A stretch of 58,716 bases of DNA from UBA7702 sp051866595 (GCA_051866595.1 JBJDXI010000054.1:1-58716), one strand, 5' to 3'; counted from the stretch's first letter, positions 7,710-17,394 are shown. Notes: generated by a model from the sequence alone, not told the origin. Numbers and translations: made by a program.

Positions 7710-8762
7710 TTAATTTTTAATCTTTTGATATTTCGCCCTCAGCTGACCGCAGGCACCGTCAATATCGCGTCCTTTGGATTCCCGGATACTCACCGGTATG
7801 TGAAGATTCTCCAGATATTCCTGAAAACGGCAAATCCGGTCGGGAGAAGATTCCTTGAGATCCGTTCCCTCCACGGGATTACCGGGAACAAGATTAACAT
7901 GAAACAAAGAATCTTTCAGCAGACGTCCCAGGGATTCTGCGTCTTCCCTTCGGTCGTTTACATGGTCAAAAAGGGCATATTCTATAGTTACTCTGCGTCC
8001 CGTCCGGGAAATATACTCCCCTAAAGCGGGCATCAGAACGGAAAGCGGATACTTCTTGTTGATTGGCATCAGTTTGCTCCGAAGCTCATCTTCGGCTCCG
8101 TGCAGTGAAACGGCCAGCGTCAACTGAAGATTTTCTTTCGCCAGACGCTGAATTTCAGGCACAAGGCCGCAGGTCGAAACCGAAATCCGCCGCATCCCGA
8201 TTTCCTTCGCGTCATTCAATATACGAATGCTTTTTAAAACGGCGTCATAATTTGCCAGAGGCTCCCCCATTCCCATATAAACAACATTGGAAACGGGCGG
8301 CTCACCCCGGCGCCGTAAAAAATCATTGGCGAAATTCACCTGATCTACAATCTCACCAGCGGAAAGATTGCGCCGGAATCCCCCCTGCCCTGTCGCGCAG
8401 AATTTACATCCCATGGCGCATCCCGCTTGTGTGCTCACACACAACGTATTGCGGTCCCTGGCCTTTTTCCGACTGTATCGCATCAATACCGTTTCAATAT
8501 ATTCTTCACCGAATCGCAAAAGAAATTTTACGGTTTCAGCGTTTTCCGAAACGGATTCCGTCATTTTCTGACCGTGGCGGATTTCGGTGTTTTCCTCTAA
8601 AAAGGCCCGAAAGTCCTTGGGCAGATTGGTCATTTCCTCAAAATGAAAGACTTCCTTTTTATGGCACCACTGATAGAGCTGTTTCCCTCGGAAAACGGGA
8701 AAACCGTGGTCAACGGCAAGTTGTTCCATTTCTTTTTGATCCATAGATAAAAGATCGGTCAT
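7710..8762 (-). CDS. rlmN: Dual-specificity rRNA/tRNA adenine-C2 methyltransferase RlmN (radical SAM)
   Basis: Methylates C2 of A2503 in 23S rRNA and A37 in some tRNAs by a radical SAM mechanism with a methyl-cysteine intermediate. The cluster motif is CAMGCKFCATGQGGF (about 114-128); MGMGEPLANYD binds SAM; the second catalytic cysteine is in DGACGQL near residue 338. The 350 aa length is typical. ATG 8762 overlaps the rsmB stop by one base (TAATG), and AAAGGATGTATA is the ribosome-binding site. Several antibiotic-resistance methyltransferases (Cfr) are relatives, but the context with rsmB supports the housekeeping enzyme. Confidence 0.96.
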   Translation of the reverse strand: MTDLLSMDQKEMEQLAVDHGFPVFRGKQLYQWCHKKEVFHFEEMTNLPKDFRAFLEENTEIRHGQKMTESVSENAETVKFLLRFGEEYIETVLMRYSRKKARDRNTLCVSTQAGCAMGCKFCATGQGGFRRNLSAGEIVDQVNFANDFLRRRGEPPVSNVVYMGMGEPLANYDAVLKSIRILNDAKEIGMRRISVSTCGLVPEIQRLAKENLQLTLAVSLHGAEDELRSKLMPINKKYPLSVLMPALGEYISRTGRRVTIEYALFDHVNDRREDAESLGRLLKDSLFHVNLVPGNPVEGTDLKESSPDRICRFQEYLENLHIPVSIRESKGRDIDGACGQLRAKYQKIKN

Positions 8763-10105
8763 TATACATCCTTTTTAAAACATGAAATAAAGAAACCATC
8801 GGTCTCATGAATGTAGGGAAGCAATTCCACTGTTCCCCAAGAGGCCTCTTTCTTCTCTTCTTCCGTCAGGCCGGAAAGTTTCCCGTCAAACGATTGAGGC
8901 TTCATATCGGGAAAAGTTTTTAAAAGCCATTCCGCCTGATTTCGATTTTCCTCATGACTCAGTGTACAGGTGGAATAAACAAGACGTCCGCCGGGTTTTA
9001 ACGCTTTGTATGCGGAAATCAATAATTTTCTCTGAACATCGGCAAGAGCGGAAATATCCTCTCCGTTCTTTCGCAGGCGGCTGTCGGAGCGGCGGTTTAA
9101 AACCCCCAATCCGGAGCAGGGAGCATCCAGAAGAATGGCGTCAAAAAAGCATGGATATTCTTCTCCCCACAAGGTTCCGTCTTTCTGTTCCGCCCGGATA
9201 ATGTCAATACCGAGACGGGAAGCGTTTTCCCGGATCAGATCTATTTTGTGGGCATGGAGGTCCGAAGCGTAGATCACGCCGCTGTTTTTCATTTCCTGGG
9301 CCAGATGCGTCGTCTTCCCTCCCGGGGCGGCGCACATATCCAGTACGGTTTCTCCGCTTTGAGGCCCAAGCACTTTTGCAACCAGCTGAGAAGATTCTTC
9401 CTGAACCGTAAAACAACTGCGTAGTTCCGCGGGAACTTTGCGCAGATCCGCGCCTTTTTTGGTACGCAGTGCGTCCACGCTGAGATTCCCTTCCAAAGTT
9501 TCAATACCACATTGATTCAATTTTTCTTTCAAGGAATTACGGTCCGTTTTTAATGTATTTACACGGAGCACAGGATAGCGTTCTTCATCAATACTGCGAA
9601 TCAGTTTTTCCGCAGTTTCACCGTCTCGTTCCTTTTTCCAGAAATCAACGAGCCAGAAGGGAACCGAAGCAAAAAAGGCCGTTTTTTCAGCCTCATCGGC
9701 AAAAGACGGCCAGATCAGCTCTTCTTTCTTCCGAAGGAGATTCCGCAAAATACCGTTGATCATTTTTCCCCAGCCGGGATTTCCTTTTTTCTTGCCTAAA
9801 TTCACGTATTCATTGACAACGGCATGAGATTTTACCGAAGTATAGAGAATTTCGTAAAACGCGGCGCGGAGAATGGTTTTGAGATACGCGTCTTTAGAAC
9901 GAACCGGCTTTTGCAAAAAAGATGTCAGCTGGTAATCAATGGGGGTCAGCCGATGCAATGTACCGTATACCAAATTTGTCACAAAGGCCCGGTCCCGGCG
10001 ATCTTCCATCCCCGAAAGCGACCGGTTCAATATAAGATTGGCGTAACCACCGTCCTCCAGAACGGAGTGAAGAATATCGGTGCTGATTTCTCGAGTTGTT
10101 TTCAT
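8762..10105 (-). CDS. rsmB: 16S rRNA cytosine-C5-967 methyltransferase
   Basis: Methylates C967 of 16S rRNA. The N-terminal NusB-like RNA-binding domain (about 1-130) starts REISTDILHSVLEDGGYANL; the Rossmann methyltransferase domain has DMCAAPGGKTTHLAQ (SAM site, about 258), the PCSGLGVLNRR motif with one catalytic Cys, and YSTCTLSHEEN with the second. I chose ATG 10105 (MKTTREIS, 447 aa); an upstream in-frame TTG at 10129 lies inside the preceding peptidase gene and has no ribosome-binding site. The start is 4 nt after that gene's stop. The order fmt-peptidase-rsmB-rlmN is conserved in Firmicutes. Confidence 0.95.
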   Translation of the reverse strand: MKTTREISTDILHSVLEDGGYANLILNRSLSGMEDRRDRAFVTNLVYGTLHRLTPIDYQLTSFLQKPVRSKDAYLKTILRAAFYEILYTSVKSHAVVNEYVNLGKKKGNPGWGKMINGILRNLLRKKEELIWPSFADEAEKTAFFASVPFWLVDFWKKERDGETAEKLIRSIDEERYPVLRVNTLKTDRNSLKEKLNQCGIETLEGNLSVDALRTKKGADLRKVPAELRSCFTVQEESSQLVAKVLGPQSGETVLDMCAAPGGKTTHLAQEMKNSGVIYASDLHAHKIDLIRENASRLGIDIIRAEQKDGTLWGEEYPCFFDAILLDAPCSGLGVLNRRSDSRLRKNGEDISALADVQRKLLISAYKALKPGGRLVYSTCTLSHEENRNQAEWLLKTFPDMKPQSFDGKLSGLTEEEKKEASWGTVELLPYIHETDGFFISCFKKDV

Positions 10106-10109
10106 AAAT

Positions 10110-10799
10110 TCAGTCTCTGCTGTTTCCAAAAATCAATAACAAACGAAGGAGCTGCAAAATCGCCATGACCGCCGCGGCCACATAAGTCCACGCGGCGGCG
10201 GAAAGAACTTTTTTACCGCCGGCAAGTTCGTCGTTATCCAAAAAACCGTAATAGGCCACTTGTTGAAGGGCTCTGGAAGAAGCGTTGAACTCCACCGGCA
10301 GCGTAACAAGCTGGAAGAGCACAACAAAGGAAAAGAGGATAATACCGATCTGAACAAGGGGCTCAATGGATAAAATCAAGCCGGCAATCAACAGAATCCA
10401 AGAGGCATAGTTTCCGAGGTTCGCCGCGGGCACCAGCATACTGCGGATACTCAGAGGCTTGTATTCCTCATGATGCTGAATCGCGTGGCCGACTTCATGA
10501 GCGGCGACGCAGATGGCGGCAATGGAAGATTCACCGTACACCGTTTCGGAAAGAAACAGCTTTTTCTTCGTGGGATGGTAATGATCGGTCATGCTGCCGG
10601 CAACACGCTCAATACCGACATCATAAATGCCGTTGGCTTCTAATAATTTCTGTGCCACTTGAGCTCCGGTCACACCGGTACGGCTGTATACCCTTGAATA
10701 ACGGTTAAAGTTTGACTGTACTTTGAACTGAGCCCATACAGATAAAATAATCGCGGGGATTAAAAGTATATACGTCGGATCCAAATAAAACATCGGCAT
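10110..10799 (-). CDS. Membrane-embedded zinc metallopeptidase, YugP-like
   Basis: Family of neutral zinc peptidases of unknown substrate. Residues 4-22 form an N-terminal membrane helix; the zinc motif HEVGHAIQH lies near residues 100-108, in CVAAHEVGHAIQHHEEY; hydrophobic helices follow at about 132-160 and 195-225. At 229 aa it has the usual length. ATG 10799 is preceded by AAAGGTGATATGAATT. The gene is 19 nt after fmt and 4 nt before rsmB, inside a translation-related operon, which suggests membrane quality control but does not prove it. Confidence 0.85.
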   Translation of the reverse strand: MPMFYLDPTYILLIPAIILSVWAQFKVQSNFNRYSRVYSRTGVTGAQVAQKLLEANGIYDVGIERVAGSMTDHYHPTKKKLFLSETVYGESSIAAICVAAHEVGHAIQHHEEYKPLSIRSMLVPAANLGNYASWILLIAGLILSIEPLVQIGIILFSFVVLFQLVTLPVEFNASSRALQQVAYYGFLDNDELAGGKKVLSAAAWTYVAAAVMAILQLLRLLLIFGNSRD

Positions 10800-10818
10800 A
10801 AATTCATATCACCTTTCC

Positions 10819-11760
10819 TTACTGTTCTGTTGAAAATTTCAGCACTTCTTTTTCACGTAAACCACGGTACCAGTCGTTGGCGTTCATTTCTTTTTTCCCC
10901 TGGGGCTTCACCGATACCAGGTATAAAATTCCGCCCCTCACCGCCACGGCAACACCTTTTTTCTTTTCCGCCCGCAAAACAGTGCCCGGTTCTTCTCCCG
11001 ATGCTCCCGGTTCAAAAACCGTCCGGATCAATTTAAAAGGTGCCCCGGAGAGAAACGTATAAGCGCCGGGTTCCGAAGACAGACTGCGGATCTGATTGTG
11101 AATGGCGCGTCCGTCATCCTCCCAGTGAATACGTTCATCTTCCCTTGTCAGAAGCTGACAATAGGTGGCCTTTTGGTGATCCTGCGGTACCCGCGGCGCG
11201 CGTCCGGCTTCCAGCAGATCAAGACATTCCACAATCATCCGTCCGCCCAGAAGCCCCATCCGTTCTCTCAGGGAATCAAAATTCTCATTTTCATCAATGG
11301 ACAGAGATTCCATTTTCATGATGTCCCCTTCGTCCATGCCTTCGCTCATATACATAATGGTGATTCCCGTTTCCGTTTCACCGTTATGCAGAACGGCGTT
11401 CATCGGAGAAGCGCCCCGGTACGCCGGCAGAAGCGAGCCGTGGATATTCAGCACACCATAGGGTAAAAGTTCCAGCAATTCTTTTTTTAAGATACGTCCA
11501 AAGGCGGAAACGACAATCACATCGGCATTAAGTGCTTTCAGCTCTTCCAAAAAAGCCGCATCATTTACATTTTCCGGCGTATATACCGGCAGTGCCAACT
11601 CCAACGCTCTTTTTTTCAAAGCCGTAGGCTGGAGCTGTTTTTTCCGTCCCTTCACTTTATCCACGCGGCTTACCACCGCGACAACCTCATGGGAACTTTC
11701 CGTCAGCGCGTCAAGACCGTATACGGAAAATTCCGGGCTTCCCATATATATGACTCTCAT
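10819..11760 (-). CDS. fmt: Methionyl-tRNA formyltransferase
   Basis: Formylates initiator Met-tRNA using 10-formyl-THF. The protein starts MRVIYMGSPEFSVYGLDAL. The catalytic region reads NIHGSLLPAYRGASPMNAVL with the active Asn/His, followed by TGITIMYMSEGMDEGDI. The C-terminal OB-like domain (about 205-313) binds tRNA. It is 313 aa, as expected. ATG 11760 overlaps the def stop by four bases, the usual coupling of formylation and deformylation. Confidence 0.97.
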   Translation of the reverse strand: MRVIYMGSPEFSVYGLDALTESSHEVVAVVSRVDKVKGRKKQLQPTALKKRALELALPVYTPENVNDAAFLEELKALNADVIVVSAFGRILKKELLELLPYGVLNIHGSLLPAYRGASPMNAVLHNGETETGITIMYMSEGMDEGDIMKMESLSIDENENFDSLRERMGLLGGRMIVECLDLLEAGRAPRVPQDHQKATYCQLLTREDERIHWEDDGRAIHNQIRSLSSEPGAYTFLSGAPFKLIRTVFEPGASGEEPGTVLRAEKKKGVAVAVRGGILYLVSVKPQGKKEMNANDWYRGLREKEVLKFSTEQ

Positions 11761-12209
11761 TTCTTTTCCTTCTTTGCCTTATCAATGAATAAAATGCCGT
11801 CCAAATGATCCATCTCATGCTGTAAAGCCACGGCGGTAAAATCTTTCGCTTTAATCTGTACGGGATGACCGTCACGATCCAGACCTTCCACAAAGATGGT
11901 TTTATAGCGTTCCACCGGCGCGAAATAACCTGGAACGCTGAGGCAGCCTTCTTCTCCGACTTGTTTTCCCCGGCCTTTCAGCAACACCGGATTCACCAGT
12001 TCAATCAATCCTTCCCCGACATCTACCACAATAATCCGTCGGGAGATTCCGACCTGAGGCGCGGCAAGGCCGACGCCTTCCGAAGCGTACATTGTTTCCG
12101 CCATATCGTCCAATAACGTGCGGATAGTATCGTTTACTTCGCTGACGGGTTTCGCCTTTTGACGAAGTACAGTGCTTTCCCCGGCTTTTTCAATTGAATA
12201 AATTGCCAT
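11757..12209 (-). CDS. def: Peptide deformylase
   Basis: Removes the N-formyl group from nascent proteins, with Fe or Zn. The three family motifs are present: GVGLAAPQVG (about 46), EGCLSVPG (about 86) with the metal-binding Cys, and QHEMDHLDG (about 128) with two metal-binding His and the catalytic Glu. The 150-aa size and LSVPG version match the type 1 enzyme. AAGGAGAAGAA precedes the ATG. It lies 9 nt after priA and overlaps fmt. Confidence 0.97.
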   Translation of the reverse strand: MAIYSIEKAGESTVLRQKAKPVSEVNDTIRTLLDDMAETMYASEGVGLAAPQVGISRRIIVVDVGEGLIELVNPVLLKGRGKQVGEEGCLSVPGYFAPVERYKTIFVEGLDRDGHPVQIKAKDFTAVALQHEMDHLDGILFIDKAKKEKK

Positions 12210-12218
12210 TTCTTCTCC

Positions 12219-14426
12219 TTATACCGAATGAATCGGTTCCGTTTCTATTTGAATTGATATATTTTTATCTATTAATTTTTCGCTTTGCAACCGCAAAATT
12301 CCTTTATTTATTATTTCTCTCAAGAGAAAAAGTTTATTCCCCAAAAAGGTCAGAACCCATTTGTCTTTTCCCCGGTCTCTGTATACCGACGGAGATGGGC
12401 CAAAAATACGGACATCTTCCTCTTCCAAAGAAAAACAGTTTTTTATTTCCTTGAGTTCCTCTCCGGAAAGATATTCACAAGGCGCCGTGATGATGACTTT
12501 CATCAAATGGGCAAAGGGCGGATAACCGAAGCGGCGTCGGTTTTTCATTTCCAGATGAAAATAGGTATCGTAATCCTGTAATCCGCCGAGAATCAGCGCC
12601 GGTTCCTCGGGACGGTACGTCTGCAAAATCACCGTCCCCTGCTCACCACCGCGTCCACAGCGTCCGGCAACCTGAGCTACCATCTGAAACGTCTTTTCCC
12701 CGGATCGAAAATCGGGAAAGTTCAACGTGTAATCCGCGGCAATCATGCCGATCAACGCCACACCGGGGAAATCCCATCCTTTGGCAATCATCCGCGTACC
12801 GATCAGAATATGCGTCTCGCCGCTTTTCATGCGCCTGTATACTTCATCCACAGAGCCTTTCAGGCGCGTGCTGTCTGAATCCAGTCGATCCATCACCGCG
12901 TCGGGAAAATGCCGGGCAACAATTTCTTCCAACTGATCCATGCCGAAGCCGAAATATTTAATGCGGTGACTGCCGCATTCCGGGCATCGGTTTTTATTTT
13001 CCATCTGATAATCACAGCGCGTACAGCGCAGGCGCTGTTCTTTCTGATAGTACGTCAGTGAAATTCCGCAATTCGGACAGCGGTAAACAAATCCGCAGTC
13101 CCTGCAGGAAACGAAAGTATGGTATCCCAAACGATTGAGAAACAGCATCACCTGTTTTCCTTCAGACAACGTTTTTTCCATCGCCTTCAGAAGATCACGA
13201 CTTAAAACCTCTGTCCAGCCGGCTTTCAGCTCTTCTCTCATATCTACCGTCATCATCGCCGGCAGAGGCGTTCCTCCGACGCGATGTCCCAGCGTAATCA
13301 GGAAATATTCACCCTTCATCGCTTTTTCATAAGATTCAAAGGAAGGCGTCGCGCTGCCCATAACAAAGTCCGCGTCGTGAATCTGACACCGAAGTTCCGC
13401 CGCTACCCGGGCATGAAACCGCGGAGAGGAGTCCTGTTCGTAACTGTCCTCATGTTCTTCATCCATGATGATCAGACCGAGATTTTCCGCGGGAGCAAAA
13501 ACACAGGATCGAGCGCCCAGAGCAATCCGGGCGTTCCCCTGACGAAAGGCATACCAGGCGTCCCTCCGCTCTCCGTCGCTGAGACGACTGTGGAACAATG
13601 CTACTTTTCCGTAAAACCGCTGTTCAAAAATGGAGACAAACTGAGGAGTCAGAGCGATTTCCGGCAGCAGAACAATGACCTGTTTTCCCTTTTTCAGCGT
13701 ATCTTCCGTCAATCGCAGATAAAGCTCGGTTTTGCCGGAGCCGGTCACGCCGTGAATCAGAATCGGCCGGTGATCTCCATATTTCCGGTTGCGGATCGCT
13801 GTCAGCGCCTGATGCTGTTCTTCCGTCAGTTCGGGAACAGTAATTTCTTCTTTGGGGAGATGACGATAAGAATACCGCTGTACTTTTCGGTTTTCTTTTT
13901 CCGCGATACCGTTTTTGACCAAACCGCCGCACACCGTCGGACTGAATCCTTGTTCCTGCGCGGCCTGAAAGGAAATTTCGCCCTGTTCTTTCAGAATTCC
14001 GGCCAGTACCCGCTGTTTCTCACTTCGGAGTTTTAAAATATCTTTCCCGCTTTCTTTGAAAATCAACCAAGGTTCCGTTTTTTGTTTCTGAGCTTTACCG
14101 AAAAGATTGATTCCCCGGGGAATCATGGCTTTCAGCATACCAATGGTCGTATTCATATAGTAACGGCTTAGCAAATCCGCAAGGACAATCAGATCCTCGG
14201 GAAAAAGAAATTCCTCATTGAGAATACCGTCAATATATTTGATATGATATTCTTCGGAAGGCTCCGCATAACCGACAACAATCCCTTTTTCCGTACGTTG
14301 ACCGAAAGGAACCGAAACGACACTGCCGATCTGAACGAGTCCCAGCCATTCCGGAGGCACTTCATAAACGAAGTCATGATTGAGGTTCTTTACTTTTTTA
14401 TTGATAATTACCTTCACATACTGCAT
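12219..14426 (-). CDS. priA: Primosomal protein N' (replication restart helicase PriA)
   Basis: 3'-to-5' DNA helicase that reloads the replisome at collapsed forks. An N-terminal DNA-binding domain (about 1-190) precedes the helicase: GVTGSGKTELYL (Walker A, about 226), DEEHEDSYEQ (Walker B), and SATPSFES. The central zinc-binding insertion holds eight cysteines in CRDCGFVYRCPNCG, CTRCDYQ and CPECGSH. I start at ATG 14426 (MQYVKVII, 735 aa); the longer frame begins at a TTG that lies in the terminator hairpin. There is no clear Shine-Dalgarno site, so the start is the weak part of this call. Confidence 0.94.
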   Translation of the reverse strand: MQYVKVIINKKVKNLNHDFVYEVPPEWLGLVQIGSVVSVPFGQRTEKGIVVGYAEPSEEYHIKYIDGILNEEFLFPEDLIVLADLLSRYYMNTTIGMLKAMIPRGINLFGKAQKQKTEPWLIFKESGKDILKLRSEKQRVLAGILKEQGEISFQAAQEQGFSPTVCGGLVKNGIAEKENRKVQRYSYRHLPKEEITVPELTEEQHQALTAIRNRKYGDHRPILIHGVTGSGKTELYLRLTEDTLKKGKQVIVLLPEIALTPQFVSIFEQRFYGKVALFHSRLSDGERRDAWYAFRQGNARIALGARSCVFAPAENLGLIIMDEEHEDSYEQDSSPRFHARVAAELRCQIHDADFVMGSATPSFESYEKAMKGEYFLITLGHRVGGTPLPAMMTVDMREELKAGWTEVLSRDLLKAMEKTLSEGKQVMLFLNRLGYHTFVSCRDCGFVYRCPNCGISLTYYQKEQRLRCTRCDYQMENKNRCPECGSHRIKYFGFGMDQLEEIVARHFPDAVMDRLDSDSTRLKGSVDEVYRRMKSGETHILIGTRMIAKGWDFPGVALIGMIAADYTLNFPDFRSGEKTFQMVAQVAGRCGRGGEQGTVILQTYRPEEPALILGGLQDYDTYFHLEMKNRRRFGYPPFAHLMKVIITAPCEYLSGEELKEIKNCFSLEEEDVRIFGPSPSVYRDRGKDKWVLTFLGNKLFLLREIINKGILRLQSEKLIDKNISIQIETEPIHSV

Positions 14427-14438
14427 AGCGTAAATCAG

Positions 14439-14467
14439 GAAAAAACCTTGCGTAAGCAAGGTTTTTT
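14439..14467 (-). terminator. Terminator between nrdG and priA
   Basis: On the minus strand AAAAAA, CCTTGC, loop TTAC, GCAAGG, TTTTTT follows the nrdG stop codon immediately. The 6-bp GC-rich stem with A and T tracts on both sides is symmetrical and could act in both directions. The T tract ends only about 13 nt before the priA start, leaving almost no room for a separate promoter downstream. Confidence 0.85.
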
Positions 14468-14964
14468 CATAACAGAAATTCTTCCGCCGTGCCGGAAACC
14501 AATGATTCCGGCACGTTAATCAAGCGTTGGTTTTTCGATCCGCGAAAAGGCAGATCCAATGTGCGCTGTTCCAATAAAAAGGGACCGTCTACCAGAACAT
14601 CAACGTTTTTCAGAAGAGCCATCATATCCGGATCGGATTTTTTCATCAGATCCTCCCAGGTCCAACCGGTATAGCACCAGACGTTCAAACCGCTTTCGTG
14701 GGCTTTTTCCGCCAGTTCCGCCAGGGGCAACGGCTGCACCAGCGGATCGCCACCGCTGAACGTAATCCCGGAAAGGAGAGGATTTTCCTCAATCTCCCGC
14801 CAGATCATACCGGTATCCGCTTCCCTACCGCCCTTCAGATCATGGGTCTGAGGATTATGGCAGCCCTCACAACGGTGGGTGCATCCCTGAGTATAAACAG
14901 CGTAACGCAGACCGGGACCATCCACTATGGAATCATTGACCAGCGCGGCAATTCGGATCTTCAT
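14467..14964 (-). CDS. nrdG: Anaerobic ribonucleotide reductase activating protein
   Basis: Radical SAM enzyme that installs the glycyl radical in NrdD. The cluster motif is CTHRCEGCHNPQTHD (about 28-42), followed by SGGDPLVQP. At 165 aa it has the standard size. ATG 14964 overlaps the nrdD stop by four bases. A 9-bp inverted repeat, GTGCCGGAA and TTCCGGCAC, lies in its last 60 nt, and a terminator follows the stop. Confidence 0.96.
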   Translation of the reverse strand: MKIRIAALVNDSIVDGPGLRYAVYTQGCTHRCEGCHNPQTHDLKGGREADTGMIWREIEENPLLSGITFSGGDPLVQPLPLAELAEKAHESGLNVWCYTGWTWEDLMKKSDPDMMALLKNVDVLVDGPFLLEQRTLDLPFRGSKNQRLINVPESLVSGTAEEFLL

Positions 14965-17291
14965 TCACAATCATCTCCCGTAGCGGAGCAGGAGCATAAG
15001 CCATGAACGACACGATCCCTTTCTTCCGCCCGTTTCGCGTTATTGAAGCGATTCAACGTTCCCACCAGGTAACCGGTAATACGACGGATACGCTCAAATT
15101 CCACGTGATCTTCGGTCCGTCCGCAATGAGGACAGGTATCTCCGATAATGCCGTTATATCCGCAGACCGGATCACGGTCTACCGGATGGTTGATGGAACC
15201 GTAACCGATGCCCTGTTCTTTCATGCACCGGACAATTTTTTCAAAAGCCTCCAGATTTTGGGAGACGTCGCCGTCCATTTCCACATAAGAGATATGACCG
15301 GCATTGGTCAGCGCGTGATACGGCGCTTCCAGTTTGATTTTCTGAAATGCGCTGATATTATAATAAACGGGAACATGGAAACTGTTGGTATAGTAATCTC
15401 GGTCGGTCACGCCTTTGATGACACCGAAACGTTTTTTATCCATCCGTACAAAGCGTCCGGAAAGGCCTTCCGCCGGCGTAGCGAGAAGCGTGTAATTCAA
15501 CCCGGTTTTCCGGGACATATTATCCAGATAGCTCCGCATAAAGCCGACGATTTCAAGGCCAAGATTCTGAGCCTTTTCACTCTCACCGTGATGAACGCCG
15601 ATCAAAGCCGTCAGCGTTTCCGCCAGACCGATAAAGCCCACAGACAACGTTCCATGTTTCAAGACTTCACCCACTTCGTCGTCCCAATCGAGTTTATCGC
15701 TGTCCAGCCATACACCTTGTCCCATCAAAAAAGGAAAATTCTTTACTTTCTTTTTGCACTGAATGGCAAAACGTTCATTCAGCTGGCGGACGGCAAGATC
15801 CATCTTCCGTTCCAGCTCTTCAAAGAAGAAGCTGACATCGCCTTTGGAGCGGATGGCAATTCGGGGCAGATTCACGGAAGTAAAGGAAAGATTCCCTCTC
15901 TGGGTGGAAATTTCTTTTTCACGATCATGAATGTTGCCGATCACACGGGTACGGCAGCCCATATAAGCGATTTCCGTTTCAGGATGACCTTCTTTATAAT
16001 ATTGCAGATTGAAGGGAGCGTCCTGGAAAGAAAAATTCGGGAAAAGGCGTTTCGCGCTGACACGGCAGGCCAGTTTGAAAAGATCGTAATTGGGATCTCC
16101 CGGGTTATAGTTGACGCCTTCTTTGATCCGGAAAATCTGAATTGGGAAAATGGCGGTTTCGCCCTGCCCCAATCCGGCTTCCGTCGCCAAAAGCAGATTT
16201 TTCATCACAATTCGGCCTTCCGGCGACGTATCGGTACCGTAATTGATGGAGGAAAACGGTGTTTGAGCACCGGCACGGGAATGCATGGTATTCAGATTAT
16301 GGACAAAAGCTTCCATGGCCTGATACGTAATGCGGTTAACTTCATCCAGGGATTTACTGTTGGTAAAATCAATGATTTTTTCCGCCGTTCCGGCGTCAAT
16401 TCCCTGTTTTTTCAGAAAATCAATGTATTTCGGTTTCAGCGCTTCACCGTCAATCTGGGGATCCCCGCAAACCGAGGTCATTTCTTTTGCCAATTCCTCC
16501 GCGTCTTCACGGTTGCACAGCAGGAATACGGCATTGGAAAAGTTACAGCGGAAACGTTTCACAAAAGTCTTATGCACACCGGGGGCCATATCGTAATCAA
16601 AATTCGCGATGCTCTGACCGCCATGCTGGTCATTCTGATTGCTTTGAATCGCAATGCAGGCCAGCGCCGAATAGCTGGTAATATCGTTGGGTTCTCTCAG
16701 AACGCCGTGACCGGTGGAAAAACCGCCGTGAAAGAGTTTCTGCAAATCAATCTGACAGCAGGTCGTCGTCAATGTATAGAAATCCATATCGTGGATATGA
16801 ATATCCCCATCTTTATGGGCATTGGCGAATTCCTTATCGATCACGAACATTTCGTAAAACTGTTTGGAACCTTCCGATCCGTATTTCAGCATCGTGCCCA
16901 TGGCCGTGTCGCCGTCGATATTCGCGTTTTCGCGTTTGATATCCGAATCCTTTGCAGATTTAAATGTAATATCCTGATAAATCCGCATCAAATTGGTATC
17001 CATTTCTCTCTTACGGTTTCTTTCCGCGCGATAAAGGATATAGGCTTTGGCCGTCTGCACAAAGCCGTTGGTCATCAGCACGTCTTCCACAACGTCCTGA
17101 ATATCTTCCACACCGGGCGTGGGATTATCCGCTTTTTCCAGTTCCTCCACAACTTCTTTTGTCAGCATCGCGGCGGTTTCTTCTCTTTTCGAGCTGCCCG
17201 ACGCGATAAAAGCTTTGACAATGGCCTGGGTAATTTTGTCATCATTAAACGGAACTTCGCGTTTATCTCTTTTGATAATTGATTTGATCAT
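14961..17291 (-). CDS. nrdD: Anaerobic (class III) ribonucleoside-triphosphate reductase
   Basis: Makes deoxyribonucleoside triphosphates under anoxic conditions with a glycyl radical. Residues 1-90 form the ATP-cone allosteric domain (KRDKREVPFNDDKITQAI). The catalytic barrel follows. Near the C-terminus are the zinc site CGYNGIIGDTCPHCGR and the radical motif RITGYLVGTLNRFNNAKRAE. At 776 aa it is of normal length. AGGAAAAA precedes the ATG. Expression is likely from the extended -10 promoter about 75 nt upstream. I saw no NrdR box. No class I or II reductase occurs in this window, consistent with an anaerobe. Confidence 0.97.
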   Translation of the reverse strand: MIKSIIKRDKREVPFNDDKITQAIVKAFIASGSSKREETAAMLTKEVVEELEKADNPTPGVEDIQDVVEDVLMTNGFVQTAKAYILYRAERNRKREMDTNLMRIYQDITFKSAKDSDIKRENANIDGDTAMGTMLKYGSEGSKQFYEMFVIDKEFANAHKDGDIHIHDMDFYTLTTTCCQIDLQKLFHGGFSTGHGVLREPNDITSYSALACIAIQSNQNDQHGGQSIANFDYDMAPGVHKTFVKRFRCNFSNAVFLLCNREDAEELAKEMTSVCGDPQIDGEALKPKYIDFLKKQGIDAGTAEKIIDFTNSKSLDEVNRITYQAMEAFVHNLNTMHSRAGAQTPFSSINYGTDTSPEGRIVMKNLLLATEAGLGQGETAIFPIQIFRIKEGVNYNPGDPNYDLFKLACRVSAKRLFPNFSFQDAPFNLQYYKEGHPETEIAYMGCRTRVIGNIHDREKEISTQRGNLSFTSVNLPRIAIRSKGDVSFFFEELERKMDLAVRQLNERFAIQCKKKVKNFPFLMGQGVWLDSDKLDWDDEVGEVLKHGTLSVGFIGLAETLTALIGVHHGESEKAQNLGLEIVGFMRSYLDNMSRKTGLNYTLLATPAEGLSGRFVRMDKKRFGVIKGVTDRDYYTNSFHVPVYYNISAFQKIKLEAPYHALTNAGHISYVEMDGDVSQNLEAFEKIVRCMKEQGIGYGSINHPVDRDPVCGYNGIIGDTCPHCGRTEDHVEFERIRRITGYLVGTLNRFNNAKRAEERDRVVHGLCSCSATGDDCE

Positions 17292-17366
17292 TTTTTCCTG
17301 TTTTCCCTGCTCAAACCACGAAGCACCTTTGAGCTGGGATTTTGCTCCTATTATTTCTATATTTAT

Positions 17367-17394
17367 ATTATATCATTTCCCCGAAAAATGTAAA
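17367..17394 (-). promoter_or_regulatory. Promoter of nrdD-nrdG (extended -10)
   Basis: Minus-strand TTTACA (17394-17389), 16 nt, then a perfect TATAAT (17372-17367) preceded by TGA, an extended -10. The predicted leader is about 65 nt. The 190-nt region from 17292 to 17483 otherwise holds only the terminator of the preceding operon. Confidence 0.8.

Noticed and set aside
15003..17282. A 759-codon open frame on the plus strand opposite nrdD
   Set aside because: It is an exact antisense shadow of nrdD. The product has no recognisable domain, is rich in Phe, His and Arg, and has no good ribosome-binding site.
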